The position numbers were made by a program, and so were the translations under genes. From Rhodoblastus sp. 17X3 (lineage in GTDB: Bacteria > Pseudomonadota > Alphaproteobacteria > Rhizobiales > Beijerinckiaceae), in NCBI RefSeq assembly GCF_030056575.1, contig NZ_JASHHX010000002.1, positions 186,001 to 250,000 of the forward strand: a stretch of 64,000 nt of DNA. The letters are read 5' to 3'. Within the stretch, counting starts at the first letter, position 1. Every line of letters begins with the position of its first letter. Below are positions 9,266 through 17,924 of the stretch, one piece after another. The notes under the pieces are model-generated. The model saw only the letters and a program-made list of their open reading frames with translations, was not told where the DNA came from and searched no databases.

Positions 9266-10195
9266 ATGGCCAATATCACCGCCGCGATGGTGAAAGACCT
9301 GCGCGAAAAGACCGGCGCGGGCATGATGGACTGCAAGGGCGCGCTCAATGAGACGGGCGGCGACATCGAGGCGGCTGTCGATTGGCTGCGCAAAAAAGGC
9401 CTGTCCAAGGCCGCCAAGAAGTCCGGCCGCGTCGCGGCTGAAGGCCTGGTCGGCGTCGCCGTGCATGGCGAGAAGGGCGTGGCCGTCGAAGTCAATTCCG
9501 AAACCGATTTCGTCGCCCGCAACGAGGAATTCCAGGCTCTGGTCAAGACCATCGCGCTGGTCGCGGTGGAAAAGGGCGAGACCGACGTCGAAGCCCTCAA
9601 GAACCAGCATTATCCGGGCGGTGCCGGCACCGTCGCCGACGCGATCTCCAACGCCATCGCCACCATCGGCGAGAACATGACCCTGCGCCGCGTTTCCGCG
9701 CTCAGCGTCTCGCAGGGCGTGATCGGCCAGTATGTCCATAATTCGATCGGCGACGGCCTCGGCAAGATCGGCGTCATCGTCGCGCTGGAATCGACCGGCG
9801 ACAAGGAACAACTGACCGAACTCGGCCGCAAGATCTCCATGCATGTCGCCGCCGCCGGTCCGCTGGCGCTGGACGCCGCCGGCATCGACCCGGCCGTGCT
9901 GGAGCGCGAGAAGAACGTGCTGCGCGAGAAGAACGCCGGCAAGCCGGATCATGTGCTGGAAAAGATCGTCGAATCCGGCCTGAAGACCTATTTCAAGGAA
10001 GTCACGCTGCTCGAGCAGCCCTATATCCACGACAATGGCAAGACCGTGTCGCAGGCTGTCGCCGAAGCCGCCAAGACCGTCGGCGCCCCCGTGGCTCTGA
10101 AGGGCTTCGTCCGCTATGCGCTCGGAGAAGGCATCGAGAAGCAGGAATCGGATTTCGCGGCGGAGGTCGCGGCGGCGGTTTCGGGCGAAGCCTGA
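9266..10195 (+). CDS. tsf: Translation elongation factor Ts
   Basis: Nucleotide-exchange factor for EF-Tu. Start ATG 9266 follows a GAAGGAA ribosome-binding site. The N-terminal UBA-like domain reads [20 protein letters not shown] and continues with MDCKGAL; the exchange motif [10 protein letters not shown] occurs around residues 78-87. Length 309 aa is normal for alphaproteobacteria. It lies 170 bp after rpsB with an attenuator-like hairpin between, and a strong terminator follows its stop codon. Confidence 0.97.
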   Translation: MANITAAMVKDLREKTGAGMMDCKGALNETGGDIEAAVDWLRKKGLSKAAKKSGRVAAEGLVGVAVHGEKGVAVEVNSETDFVARNEEFQALVKTIALVAVEKGETDVEALKNQHYPGGAGTVADAISNAIATIGENMTLRRVSALSVSQGVIGQYVHNSIGDGLGKIGVIVALESTGDKEQLTELGRKISMHVAAAGPLALDAAGIDPAVLEREKNVLREKNAGKPDHVLEKIVESGLKTYFKEVTLLEQPYIHDNGKTVSQAVAEAAKTVGAPVALKGFVRYALGEGIEKQESDFAAEVAAAVSGEA

Positions 10196-10221
10196 GTACA
10201 GGCTTCACTCTCATTTCAGGG

Positions 10222-10248
10222 AAAGGCGGCCGCATTGGCCGCCTTTTT
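10222..10248 (+). terminator. Intrinsic terminator of rpsB-tsf
   Basis: AAAGGCGGCC (10222-10231), loop GCATT, GGCCGCCTTT (10237-10246), then T residues. The A/T-flanked stem is nearly symmetrical and touches the stop codon of the convergent gene at 10248, so it may act in both directions. Confidence 0.85.
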
Positions 10249-11735
10249 CATTTGTGTAAATCGAAGGGCAGGGCGTCGGCGCGGGCGTGGATGATGGCGT
10301 CGCGGTCGGCGTAAATCCTTTTCCAGCCGGGGCGGGCGTCGAGCGTCCGCACGACGGCGGAGGTCGGCGGGAAGATCGTCCAGACGATCGCGTCCTTCTC
10401 GATCGCGGCGTCGAGCGCCTTGGCGTTTCCGGCGGCGATGCGGTCGAAATTGTCGAGGAAAGCGTCGCCGAACAGATCCGCGCGGCCATCGACATAGGGC
10501 CTGACGCCCGAAAAGATCAGATAGCCGCCGAAGTCGTAATGATTGAGCACGGGACGCGCGCGCAGTTCGGACGGAACAGCGGCGACGGCGGAGATGGGGG
10601 CCATCGGGCCGTCTTCGCGTGCGACCGGAATGGCGAGCCGCAAACTGGCCAGCGCGACGAAAAGCGCGAGCGCTAGCGCCGCTTGAACATGGGTCAAGCT
10701 GCGTGGAGCATCCGGCTCTTGCGCCTGGGTTTCGGGCGTTTTCGCCAAGGCTTCGGCGATCGGGCGGGCGAGGATCATCGGGGCCAGCAGCCCGAGCAGC
10801 ATTCCGTGCCGCGTATGATGCAGGGCGAGGTGGATCAGGCCGATCAGCAGCAGCAGCCGCACCGGCGCCACGCGCAGCGGACGAAGCAGTGCGAAGCCGA
10901 GCAGGGCGAACAACGCGATTTCCATTGGCCCGACGTGATCGAAGGCTTCCGGCCGCCATTCGCCAACGCCCGCGAGGCTTTTCTGGCCCATCAGTCGGAT
11001 CGGGAACAGCAGGGCCTCGATCCCCAGCGGGTTGATCAAAGCCGCGCCGACCGCCAGCACGCTGAACAGAATCCAGCCGCGCGTGGAGGCGATCCTTTTC
11101 TCCGAGGGGGCGGCCAGCACGGCTTCGAGCGCGAAGGGGCCGATCAGGGCGAGGCCGAAGATGAAGCTGCCATGCAGATTTGACCACAGCGTCATCACCG
11201 GCAGCAGAGCCAGCGAAGGCGCTTCGTCCCTGTCGCGCGCGGAAAGCAGTCCGGCGGCCCATGCGGCGAGTGCGGGCAAGGCGAAGACATGCGGACGGGC
11301 CAGCAGGCTGCCGGCGACGAGGCTGAAACCGAGCGCCGCGACGCAGAGCAGGGCGGCTCCGTCGAGATCGCGGGCCAGTCGGCGGATGAAGATGAAAATC
11401 GTCGCCGCGACCGCCGCTGCAGTCAAGACCACCACGCCGCTCCAGCCGCCCAGGCGGAAGCTGAGCGCCAGCAGGACCTCTGACAGCCATTCATGGGCCG
11501 TCCACGGCGCGCCGCCAAAGCTGAAAGTGAAGGGATCGATGGTCGGAACGGCGCGATGGGCGAGGATCCAGTCGCCCGCCGCAATATGCCAGAATGTGTC
11601 GCCATCGTTGAGGATGGCGGGCGACAGCAGGGTGAGGGAGAAGATGAGCAAAGCCGCCGCGGCGGGCGTCCATGCGCTGCGGCCGATGGATCCGGCGGGG
11701 GAGGCGGCGGTCAGTGGCAGGGCTGCAAAGGTCAT
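10248..11735 (-). CDS. Polytopic inner-membrane protein, GT-C-like, function unknown
   Basis: A 495-aa very hydrophobic protein with about ten predicted membrane spans and a short soluble tail. Near the N terminus a loop reads DGDTFWHIAAGDWILAH, followed by PTIDPFTFSFGG and TAHEWLSEV. The last 120 residues hold NHYDFGGYLIFSGVRPYVDG and a nucleotide- or sugar-binding-like soluble end. The acidic first loop after the first span and the repeated membrane helices recall GT-C membrane glycosyltransferases, but no signature proves this. It is encoded against the direction of the conserved tsf-pyrH run, which it interrupts, so it is probably an independently transcribed insertion. Start ATG at 11735. 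Confidence 0.6.
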   Translation of the reverse strand: MTFAALPLTAASPAGSIGRSAWTPAAAALLIFSLTLLSPAILNDGDTFWHIAAGDWILAHRAVPTIDPFTFSFGGAPWTAHEWLSEVLLALSFRLGGWSGVVVLTAAAVAATIFIFIRRLARDLDGAALLCVAALGFSLVAGSLLARPHVFALPALAAWAAGLLSARDRDEAPSLALLPVMTLWSNLHGSFIFGLALIGPFALEAVLAAPSEKRIASTRGWILFSVLAVGAALINPLGIEALLFPIRLMGQKSLAGVGEWRPEAFDHVGPMEIALFALLGFALLRPLRVAPVRLLLLIGLIHLALHHTRHGMLLGLLAPMILARPIAEALAKTPETQAQEPDAPRSLTHVQAALALALFVALASLRLAIPVAREDGPMAPISAVAAVPSELRARPVLNHYDFGGYLIFSGVRPYVDGRADLFGDAFLDNFDRIAAGNAKALDAAIEKDAIVWTIFPPTSAVVRTLDARPGWKRIYADRDAIIHARADALPFDLHK

Positions 11736-11911
11736 GAGGCGAATTCGAGGCTCGTCGCGGCGACAATGGGGAGAGCGTAGGCGGAAGGCGGTAAAGAAAG
11801 GGCTGCGAAAGGCCGATGCGGGATTCCCATACCGGCGATTCCAAAGATTGCCGCGATGCTTTAGAAGCGGGACGCGGCCGCTCGAATCGCGGCCCGCGCA
11901 AGGAGCCCGGC

Positions 11912-12640
11912 ATGAACGCTTCGCCTCAAACCCCGAAATGGAAACGCGTGGTGGTGAAACTGTCGGGCGAGGCCCTTCAGGGCGGCCAGACCCACGGCCT
12001 CGATTCCGCTACTCTGGAGCGGATCGCGGGCGATCTTGACGCGGCGGCGGGACTTGGCGTCGAGATTGCGGTGGTTGTCGGCGGCGGCAATTTCTTCCGC
12101 GGCATCCAGGGCGCCGACAAGGGCATCGAGCGCGCCCGCGCCGATTCCATCGGAATGCTGGCGACCGTCATGAACGCGTTGGCCATCGAATATGCGCTGG
12201 AAAAGCTCGGCCGGCCGGCGCGCGCGCTCTCCGCCGTGGCCATGCCTTCGGTCTGCGAGCCCTATTCGCGCCAGGCTGCGCTGCATCATCTCTCCAAGGG
12301 CCGCGTCGCGATTCTCGCCGGCGGAACCGGCAATCCCTTCTTCACGACGGATACGGGCGCAGCCTTGCGCGGCGCGGAATTGTCCTGCGACGCCATCATG
12401 AAGGCGACCCAGGTGGACGGCATCTATACTGCCGACCCCAAGAAGGACCCCAAGGCGACGCGCTACGAGAGCCTGACGCATGACGAAGCGATCGCGAAAA
12501 ACCTCGCCGTGATGGATACCGCGGCCTTTGCACTTGCGAGGGAGAACCGGATTCCGATAATCGTGTTCTCGATCGCCTCGCCGCGCGCCATCACAGAGGC
12601 GCTGTCGGGGCAGGGCAAGGCGACAATCGTCGTTCCGTGA
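11912..12640 (+). CDS. pyrH: UMP kinase
   Basis: Phosphorylates UMP to UDP for pyrimidine nucleotide synthesis. The 242-aa protein starts at ATG 11912 behind AGGAG (11901-11905). It carries the amino-acid-kinase fold signatures: [10 protein letters not shown] near residue 14, [11 protein letters not shown] near 54, and the [17 protein letters not shown] nucleotide-binding loop near 166. Length and position ahead of frr are conserved. Longer in-frame extension upstream lacks family similarity. Confidence 0.97.
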   Translation: MNASPQTPKWKRVVVKLSGEALQGGQTHGLDSATLERIAGDLDAAAGLGVEIAVVVGGGNFFRGIQGADKGIERARADSIGMLATVMNALAIEYALEKLGRPARALSAVAMPSVCEPYSRQAALHHLSKGRVAILAGGTGNPFFTTDTGAALRGAELSCDAIMKATQVDGIYTADPKKDPKATRYESLTHDEAIAKNLAVMDTAAFALARENRIPIIVFSIASPRAITEALSGQGKATIVVP

Positions 12641-12738
12641 CGAAAAAGCCGGGCCTGGCGCATTTGGCGATAGCCAGCACGGCGCGGCCCGTTACAGAAA
12701 AAGAAGGCGCTCGCGCGCCGGTGAGGACAGGTGGTTTC

Positions 12739-13299
12739 ATGAGCGCTCCATTCGATCTGGCGGAAATCAAACGGCGCATGCAGGGCGCGATCCAGGCTCT
12801 CAAGCATGAATTGGGCGGCCTTCGGACAGGTCGCGCCTCCGCGGCCTTGCTCGAGCCTGTCCAGGTCGAGGCCTATGGCCAGTCCATGCCTCTCAACCAG
12901 GTGGCGACCATTTCGGTGCCGGAATCCCGCGCCCTGGCCGTGCAAGTCTGGGACAAGGGCATGGTCGGCCCCGTCGACAAGGCGATCCGCGACGCCAATC
13001 TCGGCCTGTCGCCGACCGTCGAAGGCCAGATCCTCCGCATCCGCATCCCGGAGCTGAACGAGCAGCGCCGCAAGGAGCTCGTCAAGCTGGCCCATAAATA
13101 TGCCGAGGATTCCCGTGTGGCCGTGCGCCATGTGCGCCGCGACGGCATGGACACCCTGAAGAAGCTGGTCAAGGACAAGGCGATCAGCGAGGACGACGAA
13201 AAGCGCCACGAGACCGAGGTGCAGAAGGCCACCGACTCCGCCATCGGCGAAATCGATACGGTTCTGGCCGGCAAGGAAAAAGAGATCATGCAGGTCTGA
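12739..13299 (+). CDS. frr: Ribosome recycling factor
   Basis: Splits post-termination ribosomes together with EF-G. ATG 12739 gives a 186-aa protein of typical length. Family motifs are visible: [20 protein letters not shown] (about 27-46), [12 protein letters not shown] and the C-terminal [22 protein letters not shown] helix region. An in-frame ATG overlapping the end of pyrH (12637) would add 34 unrelated residues, so it is rejected. About 98 bp separate it from pyrH. Confidence 0.97.
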   Translation: MSAPFDLAEIKRRMQGAIQALKHELGGLRTGRASAALLEPVQVEAYGQSMPLNQVATISVPESRALAVQVWDKGMVGPVDKAIRDANLGLSPTVEGQILRIRIPELNEQRRKELVKLAHKYAEDSRVAVRHVRRDGMDTLKKLVKDKAISEDDEKRHETEVQKATDSAIGEIDTVLAGKEKEIMQV

Positions 13300-13449
13300 G
13301 CGGGCCTCCTTTCCGCCGGGCGTCGTTTCCGGCGGATGATTGTGCTAAGGCAATTGGGCGTGCAATGATTGGCGCGCGCGGGAAGCCCGCTTCAACCCGG
13401 CGCCGGCGCTGGCGAAGCGGCGCGCTATTGGGGCAGCGGACGGAGCTCG

Positions 13450-14235
13450 ATGAGCGAAAAGCAGACAAGCGGCGGCGTCGCCGGCCAGGCAGGCGCGGCT
13501 GACGCCCAAGGGCTGCATGTCGGAATCATCATGGACGGCAACGGCCGCTGGGCGGCTGCGCGCAGTCTTCCGCGTTTCGAAGGCCATCGTCGTGGAGTCG
13601 AGGCCCTTCGCCGCACCGTGCGCGCGGCGACCGATCTCGGCGTGCGCTATCTCACGGTCTACAGCTTCTCCAGCGAGAACTGGGCGCGCCCCCCGCAGGA
13701 AATCGCCGAACTGATGGGCCTTCTGAAGCTCTTCATCCGCAACGACTTGCTCACGCTTCAGGAATCGGGCGTCCGAATCAGGGTGATCGGCGAGCGCGAC
13801 AATCTCAAGCCCGACATCGTGGCTCTGCTCGACGAGGCCGAGCAGCGCACGCGCCACAATGACAGGCTGCACCTGATCGTCGCCTTCAATTATGGCGCGC
13901 GGCAGGAAATCGTCGAGGCGGCGCGGGCTCTGGCGCGCGACGCGGCCGCCGGGCGGCTCAACCCCGACGACATCGACGAGGCCGCCTTCGCCGCGCGCCT
14001 CCATACGTCGGGCATTCCGGACCCGGACCTCATCATCCGCACCTCGGGCGAGATGCGGCTCTCCAATTTCCTGATGTGGCAGGCGGCCTATAGCGAGCTG
14101 GTGTTTCTGCCGATCTACTGGCCAGATTTCGACCGCCAGTCCTTCGAACAGGCAATCGAGAGCTTCCGCGCCCGCGAGCGGCGCTTCGGCGGCGTTGGCG
14201 CGGCCTGCGTCCCGAAAGTGAAATCCGCCTCATGA
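13450..14235 (+). CDS. uppS: Undecaprenyl diphosphate synthase (cis-prenyltransferase)
   Basis: Makes the C55 lipid carrier for peptidoglycan and O-antigen from FPP and IPP. ATG 13450 has GGAG five bases upstream; 261 aa. Catalytic Asp is D29 in [33 protein letters not shown] and [20 protein letters not shown] are family signatures. The first 20 residues are Gly/Ala/Gln-rich and not conserved. It begins the uppS-cdsA-dxr-rseP block. Confidence 0.96.
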   Translation: MSEKQTSGGVAGQAGAADAQGLHVGIIMDGNGRWAAARSLPRFEGHRRGVEALRRTVRAATDLGVRYLTVYSFSSENWARPPQEIAELMGLLKLFIRNDLLTLQESGVRIRVIGERDNLKPDIVALLDEAEQRTRHNDRLHLIVAFNYGARQEIVEAARALARDAAAGRLNPDDIDEAAFAARLHTSGIPDPDLIIRTSGEMRLSNFLMWQAAYSELVFLPIYWPDFDRQSFEQAIESFRARERRFGGVGAACVPKVKSAS

Positions 14236-14274
14236 TTTTCGGCTGCCTTGCCCAAGAACTTCGGCTGACCGGCC

Positions 14275-15165
14275 ATGAATGAAAAGGATCTGGCGCCGCC
14301 GGCAGAACCGGCGCAGGCCATCCCGCCGGGCCTGATGTCGCGCCATCATCTGGAAGACCTCGGCGTCCGCGCGGCTTCCGGGATGGTGCTGGTTGCGACG
14401 GCGGTCGGGTCGCTCTTCGCGGGCGGCTGGCTGTTCGTGCTCTACTGGCTGATCGCCGCCCTGGCTGTGCATTGGGAATGGCAGCGCCTGATCGGCGCGC
14501 CGCTGCCCTGGCTGCGTTTTTTCAGCGGCGGCTTGGCGCTCTGCGCCGCCGCCGCGTTCTATCGACTCGGGCTGACCGAACTCGCTTTCGCGATGATTCC
14601 GCTGGCTGCGGCCTTCGCCGCCTGGGCCGGGGGCTCCGGCTTTCTGCTCTGGAGCGGATTCGGCCTGTTTTACGCGGGCGGCCTGCTGCTGGCGACGCTC
14701 TCTCTGCGTCATGCGCCTTTTTTCGGCGTCTGCGCGATCGGTTGGCTATTCGCCGTCGTGTGGGGGACGGATGTCTGCGCCTATTTCGGCGGACGGTTGA
14801 TCGGCGGACCAAAGCTGGCGCCGCGCATCTCGCCCGGGAAGACCTGGTCCGGTTTTCTCGTCGGCGTCATTTGCGGCGCGGCTTTCGGCGCCTTCGTCGC
14901 CCATGTCTGGCCCAATGTGCTGGCTCCGCTGCTGCCGGTCTTCCTGCTTGGCCTGGCCGCCGGCGCCGTGGCGCAGGGCGGCGACTTGTTCGAGTCCTGG
15001 GTCAAGCGCCGTTACGGGTTAAAGGATTCCAGCCGGCTCATCCCGGGACATGGCGGCGTCATGGACCGGCTCGACGGCTTCATCGCGGCGGCGATTTTCG
15101 CCGCCTTGTTTGGCATGGCGCGCGGTCTGCCGAGCGCGGCTGCCGGTTTGCTCTATTGGCAATAG
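14275..15165 (+). CDS. cdsA: Phosphatidate cytidylyltransferase (CDP-diglyceride synthase)
   Basis: Integral-membrane enzyme that makes CDP-diacylglycerol for all phospholipid synthesis. 296 aa with about seven or eight membrane spans. The CDS signature is present near the C terminus (about 241-268): S-x-x-KRxxGLKDSSRLIPGHGGVMDR, with the metal-binding aspartates in KDS and DRLDG. The upstream GTDVCAYFGGRLIGGPKLAP segment is also typical. It is 39 bp after uppS and 7 bp before dxr, so likely co-transcribed. Confidence 0.95.
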   Translation: MNEKDLAPPAEPAQAIPPGLMSRHHLEDLGVRAASGMVLVATAVGSLFAGGWLFVLYWLIAALAVHWEWQRLIGAPLPWLRFFSGGLALCAAAAFYRLGLTELAFAMIPLAAAFAAWAGGSGFLLWSGFGLFYAGGLLLATLSLRHAPFFGVCAIGWLFAVVWGTDVCAYFGGRLIGGPKLAPRISPGKTWSGFLVGVICGAAFGAFVAHVWPNVLAPLLPVFLLGLAAGAVAQGGDLFESWVKRRYGLKDSSRLIPGHGGVMDRLDGFIAAAIFAALFGMARGLPSAAAGLLYWQ

Positions 15166-15172
15166 GATTCGA

Positions 15173-16369
15173 ATGACAGCTCCCGCTCAAGTCTCGCCGC
15201 CCCGCAAACTGACCATTCTCGGCGCCACCGGCTCGATCGGCCGGTCGACCGAAGCGGTGATCCTTGGCGCGCCGGGCTCCTTCGAGACGGTGGCGGTCGC
15301 GGGTGGGCGAGACGCAAAGAATCTGGCGCGGGTGGCTCGAACTTTGAAGGCGACCTTCGCCGCCGTCGCCGATCCCTCGGCCTATGCCGAGCTCAAGGCC
15401 GAGCTGGCGGGAACGAATATCGCGGTCGGCGCGGGGCCTGAGTCGCTCAAGGAGGCCGCCGCCATGGATTCCGACCTCGTCGTCGGCGCCATCGCGGGCG
15501 CGGCGGGCGTGATCCCGACTTTTGCCGCCGTGGAGGCGGGACGCAACGTGGCGCTCGCCAACAAGGAATGTCTCGTCTGCGCGGGAGAGCCCTTCATGCG
15601 CCGGGCGCGCGAAAAGGACGTCCGCATCCTGCCGATGGATTCCGAGCACAACGCCATTTTCCAGGCGCTCGGCGGCGAAAGCGCGAAGACCATCGAGAAA
15701 ATGTGGCTGACGGCGTCGGGCGGCCCCTTCCGGACCTGGAGCGCCGAGCAGATCGCGGCGGCCACGCCGGATCAGGCGCTCGCCCATCCGAACTGGGCGA
15801 TGGGCCCCAAGGTGACCATCGATTCGGCGAGCCTGATGAACAAAGGGCTCGAACTGATCGAGGCCCTGCATGTCTTCGGCATCGACGCCGGCAAGCTCGA
15901 TGTTCTGGTTCATCCGCAATCCATCGTGCATGGCCTCGTCTCGTTCACCGACGGCGCCGTGACGGCGGGCATGGCGATGCCGGACATGAAGGTTCCGATC
16001 GCGCATTGTCTCGGCTGGCCGGACCGCGTCCCCACCCAGGCGCGCCGGCTCGATCTCGCCGAGATCGGCTCCCTGACCTTCGAGAAGCCGGATTTCAATC
16101 GTTTCCCCGCGCTCCGCGTCGCCATGCAGGCGCTCGCGGCGGGGGGCGCCATGCCGACCATTCTGAACGCGGCGAACGAGATCATGGTTGCGGCCTTTCT
16201 TGATAAACGCATCAGCTTCAATGATATAGCCAAGCATGTTGAAGCGATTTGTGAGATTTTTGACAAGGAGGGCGCGGCTCGGACTCCGCCAGACATTGAT
16301 GCCGCCCTCGCCGTTGACCATATTGTCAGAGAAAGGTCCCGGGCGGTCCTCGCAGGCCTTGGCCATTAA
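15173..16369 (+). CDS. dxr: 1-deoxy-D-xylulose 5-phosphate reductoisomerase
   Basis: Second enzyme of the MEP isoprenoid pathway; converts DXP to MEP with NADPH. ATG 15173 is behind AGGA and gives 398 aa. NADPH-binding loop GATGSIGRST is near residue 16; the active site includes ALANKECLVCAG, MDSEHNAIFQ and the NWAMGPKVTIDSASLMNKGLE region with its metal and substrate ligands. An alternative start inside cdsA would add non-conserved residues. IPP made here feeds UppS two genes upstream. Confidence 0.97.
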   Translation: MTAPAQVSPPRKLTILGATGSIGRSTEAVILGAPGSFETVAVAGGRDAKNLARVARTLKATFAAVADPSAYAELKAELAGTNIAVGAGPESLKEAAAMDSDLVVGAIAGAAGVIPTFAAVEAGRNVALANKECLVCAGEPFMRRAREKDVRILPMDSEHNAIFQALGGESAKTIEKMWLTASGGPFRTWSAEQIAAATPDQALAHPNWAMGPKVTIDSASLMNKGLELIEALHVFGIDAGKLDVLVHPQSIVHGLVSFTDGAVTAGMAMPDMKVPIAHCLGWPDRVPTQARRLDLAEIGSLTFEKPDFNRFPALRVAMQALAAGGAMPTILNAANEIMVAAFLDKRISFNDIAKHVEAICEIFDKEGAARTPPDIDAALAVDHIVRERSRAVLAGLGH

Positions 16370-16382
16370 ACCGTGATGCGTC

Positions 16383-16404
16383 ATGGTAACGAAATGGTAA
16401 CCAT
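16383..16404. promoter_or_regulatory. Direct repeat with palindrome upstream of rseP
   Basis: ATGGTAAC occurs twice (16383-16390 and 16394-16401), separated by GAA. The second copy runs into CAT, forming the near-palindrome ATGGTAACCAT. The repeat ends 47 bp before the rseP start, in the short dxr-rseP gap. It looks like an operator; the regulator is unknown. Confidence 0.4.
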
Positions 16405-16451
16405 TTTCGCGACAGGCGGGATCTAGTCCGTCATCGCGGGCGGAGTAGGTC

Positions 16452-17597
16452 ATGGCGATTTTTCACTGGCTCTGGACCGTGGGGTCCTATCTCGTGCCCT
16501 TCCTTTTCGTGCTCAGCCTTGTCGTGTTCGTTCACGAATTCGGCCATTTCCTGATCGGCCGCCTCTGCGGGATCAAGGTTGACGCCTTTTCGATGGGATT
16601 CGGGCCTGAACTGGCGCATTACGTCGATCGCAGCGGCACACGCTGGCGGCTCGCGGCCATTCCCCTGGGCGGCTATGTCCGCTTTCACGGCGACGCCAAT
16701 GGGGCGAGCCAGCCCGATTTTGACGCGACGTCCAAGATGCCGGAAACCGAGCGCGCGGTCTCATTCTTCGCGCAAAAGGTCTGGAAGCGCGCCGCGGTTG
16801 TCGCCGCAGGGCCGATTGCGAATTTCATCCTCGCCATCGTGATCTTCACGGCGCTGTTCTATGTCGACGGACGCTCGGTGCTGACGCCGCGCATTGAAAG
16901 CGTGGTCGCTGGCGGACGCGCCGCCGCGGCGGGGTTCCAGAAAGGCGACCTGGTCGTGTCCATCGACGGCCAGCCAATCGACAGTTTCGCGGAAATGCAG
17001 CGCATCGTTTCGGCTTCCGGCGACACGCCGCTGCGCTTCATGGTGCAGCGCGACGGCAAGCCGGTCGCAATCGACGCCACGCCCGAGCGCAAGGACACCC
17101 GGACGCCGTTCGGCGTCAGCCGGGGCGGGGTGCTCGGCGTCGCCGCTGGCGGCGCGCCGGAAGACTGGCGCACGGTCAGCTACAGCCTGCCGAAGGCCTT
17201 AGTCGAGGCGACCGGCGAGACCTGGTATGTCATCGAACGCACAGGCTCCTATCTGGGCGGGTTGGTGATCGGCCGCGAATCGCCGGAGCAATTGTCGGGT
17301 CCGATCCGCATCGCCGAAGTGTCCGGCGAAGTGGCGAAAGCGGGCATCTGGCCGCTGTTCAATCTCGCGGCAATTCTCTCGATCTCAATCGGGCTGCTGA
17401 ATCTGCTGCCTGTGCCTCTGCTCGATGGCGGACATTTGCTCTATTACGCCTGCGAAGCGGCCCGTGGCCGGGCGCTGACACAGCGGGCGCAGGAATTCGG
17501 GTTCCGCATCGGCCTCGCTTTCGTCGCCGCGCTTATGCTGGTCGCGACCTATAACGACCTTGTCCGCATCACCCGGCAATGGCTGAATATCGGCTGA
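16452..17597 (+). CDS. rseP: Site-2 intramembrane zinc protease RseP
   Basis: Cleaves membrane-bound substrates such as anti-sigma factors and signal-peptide remnants. 381 aa. Zinc motif HEFGH at 28-32 sits in the first membrane helix; one PDZ domain spans about 125-205 (KGDLVVSIDGQPI); the second metal motif LLNLLPVPLLDGGH lies near 315-328. A single PDZ-like region fits alphaproteobacterial RseP. GGAG precedes the ATG. A strong terminator follows, separating it from bamA, which has its own leader. Confidence 0.95.
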   Translation: MAIFHWLWTVGSYLVPFLFVLSLVVFVHEFGHFLIGRLCGIKVDAFSMGFGPELAHYVDRSGTRWRLAAIPLGGYVRFHGDANGASQPDFDATSKMPETERAVSFFAQKVWKRAAVVAAGPIANFILAIVIFTALFYVDGRSVLTPRIESVVAGGRAAAAGFQKGDLVVSIDGQPIDSFAEMQRIVSASGDTPLRFMVQRDGKPVAIDATPERKDTRTPFGVSRGGVLGVAAGGAPEDWRTVSYSLPKALVEATGETWYVIERTGSYLGGLVIGRESPEQLSGPIRIAEVSGEVAKAGIWPLFNLAAILSISIGLLNLLPVPLLDGGHLLYYACEAARGRALTQRAQEFGFRIGLAFVAALMLVATYNDLVRITRQWLNIG

Positions 17598-17636
17598 TAT
17601 CCCATTTCGATGGGATGCTGGACGCCATGAAACAAC

Positions 17637-17667
17637 ACGCCCGTTGCGCCAAGCAACGGGCGTTTTC
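17637..17667 (+). terminator. Intrinsic terminator after rseP
   Basis: ACGCCCGTTGC (17637-17647), loop GCCAA, GCAACGGGCGT (17653-17663), then TTTTCTT. An 11-bp perfect stem plus T tract makes this a clear intrinsic terminator closing the uppS-rseP transcript. Confidence 0.9.
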
Positions 17668-17846
17668 TTGGGGTTCATTCGGGGATTGCGGCAGAAATGT
17701 GAAGCAAAAACGTGGCTTACCGGCCACGGCGGCGTAAAAAAACGAGACAGCGGCCGTTAGGCGTTTGCAGGGTTCCGTAAACCTTGTAGAAGCAGAGTGA
17801 GATGGGCAGGCTGGGTTTGTGTGTTATCCAGCCGCGTCTGAAGTTC

Positions 17847-17895
17847 GGCCGAATCGCAAGATTCGGCCTCCGCTTGCGGGGCGAGTCCCCAAGCG
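17847..17895 (+). promoter_or_regulatory. Two-hairpin structured 5' leader of bamA
   Basis: GGCCGAATC (17847-17855) pairs perfectly with GATTCGGCC (17860-17868) around a GCAA tetraloop. Next, CGCTT...GGGG (17871-17881) pairs with CCCCAAGCG (17887-17895) around CGAGT with a two-base bulge. Both lie in the 127 bp between a TGAGATGG stretch (about 17798) and the bamA ATG at 17925. They may regulate bamA translation or mRNA stability. Confidence 0.45.
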
Positions 17896-17924
17896 CTGGA
17901 AGAGTTCACGGGGACCGGGTTTCA

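Noticed and set aside
15080-16453. A 457-codon antisense frame across dxr.
   Set aside because: Composition is Arg/Gly/His-rich without domain motifs; the sense strand encodes a complete dxr.
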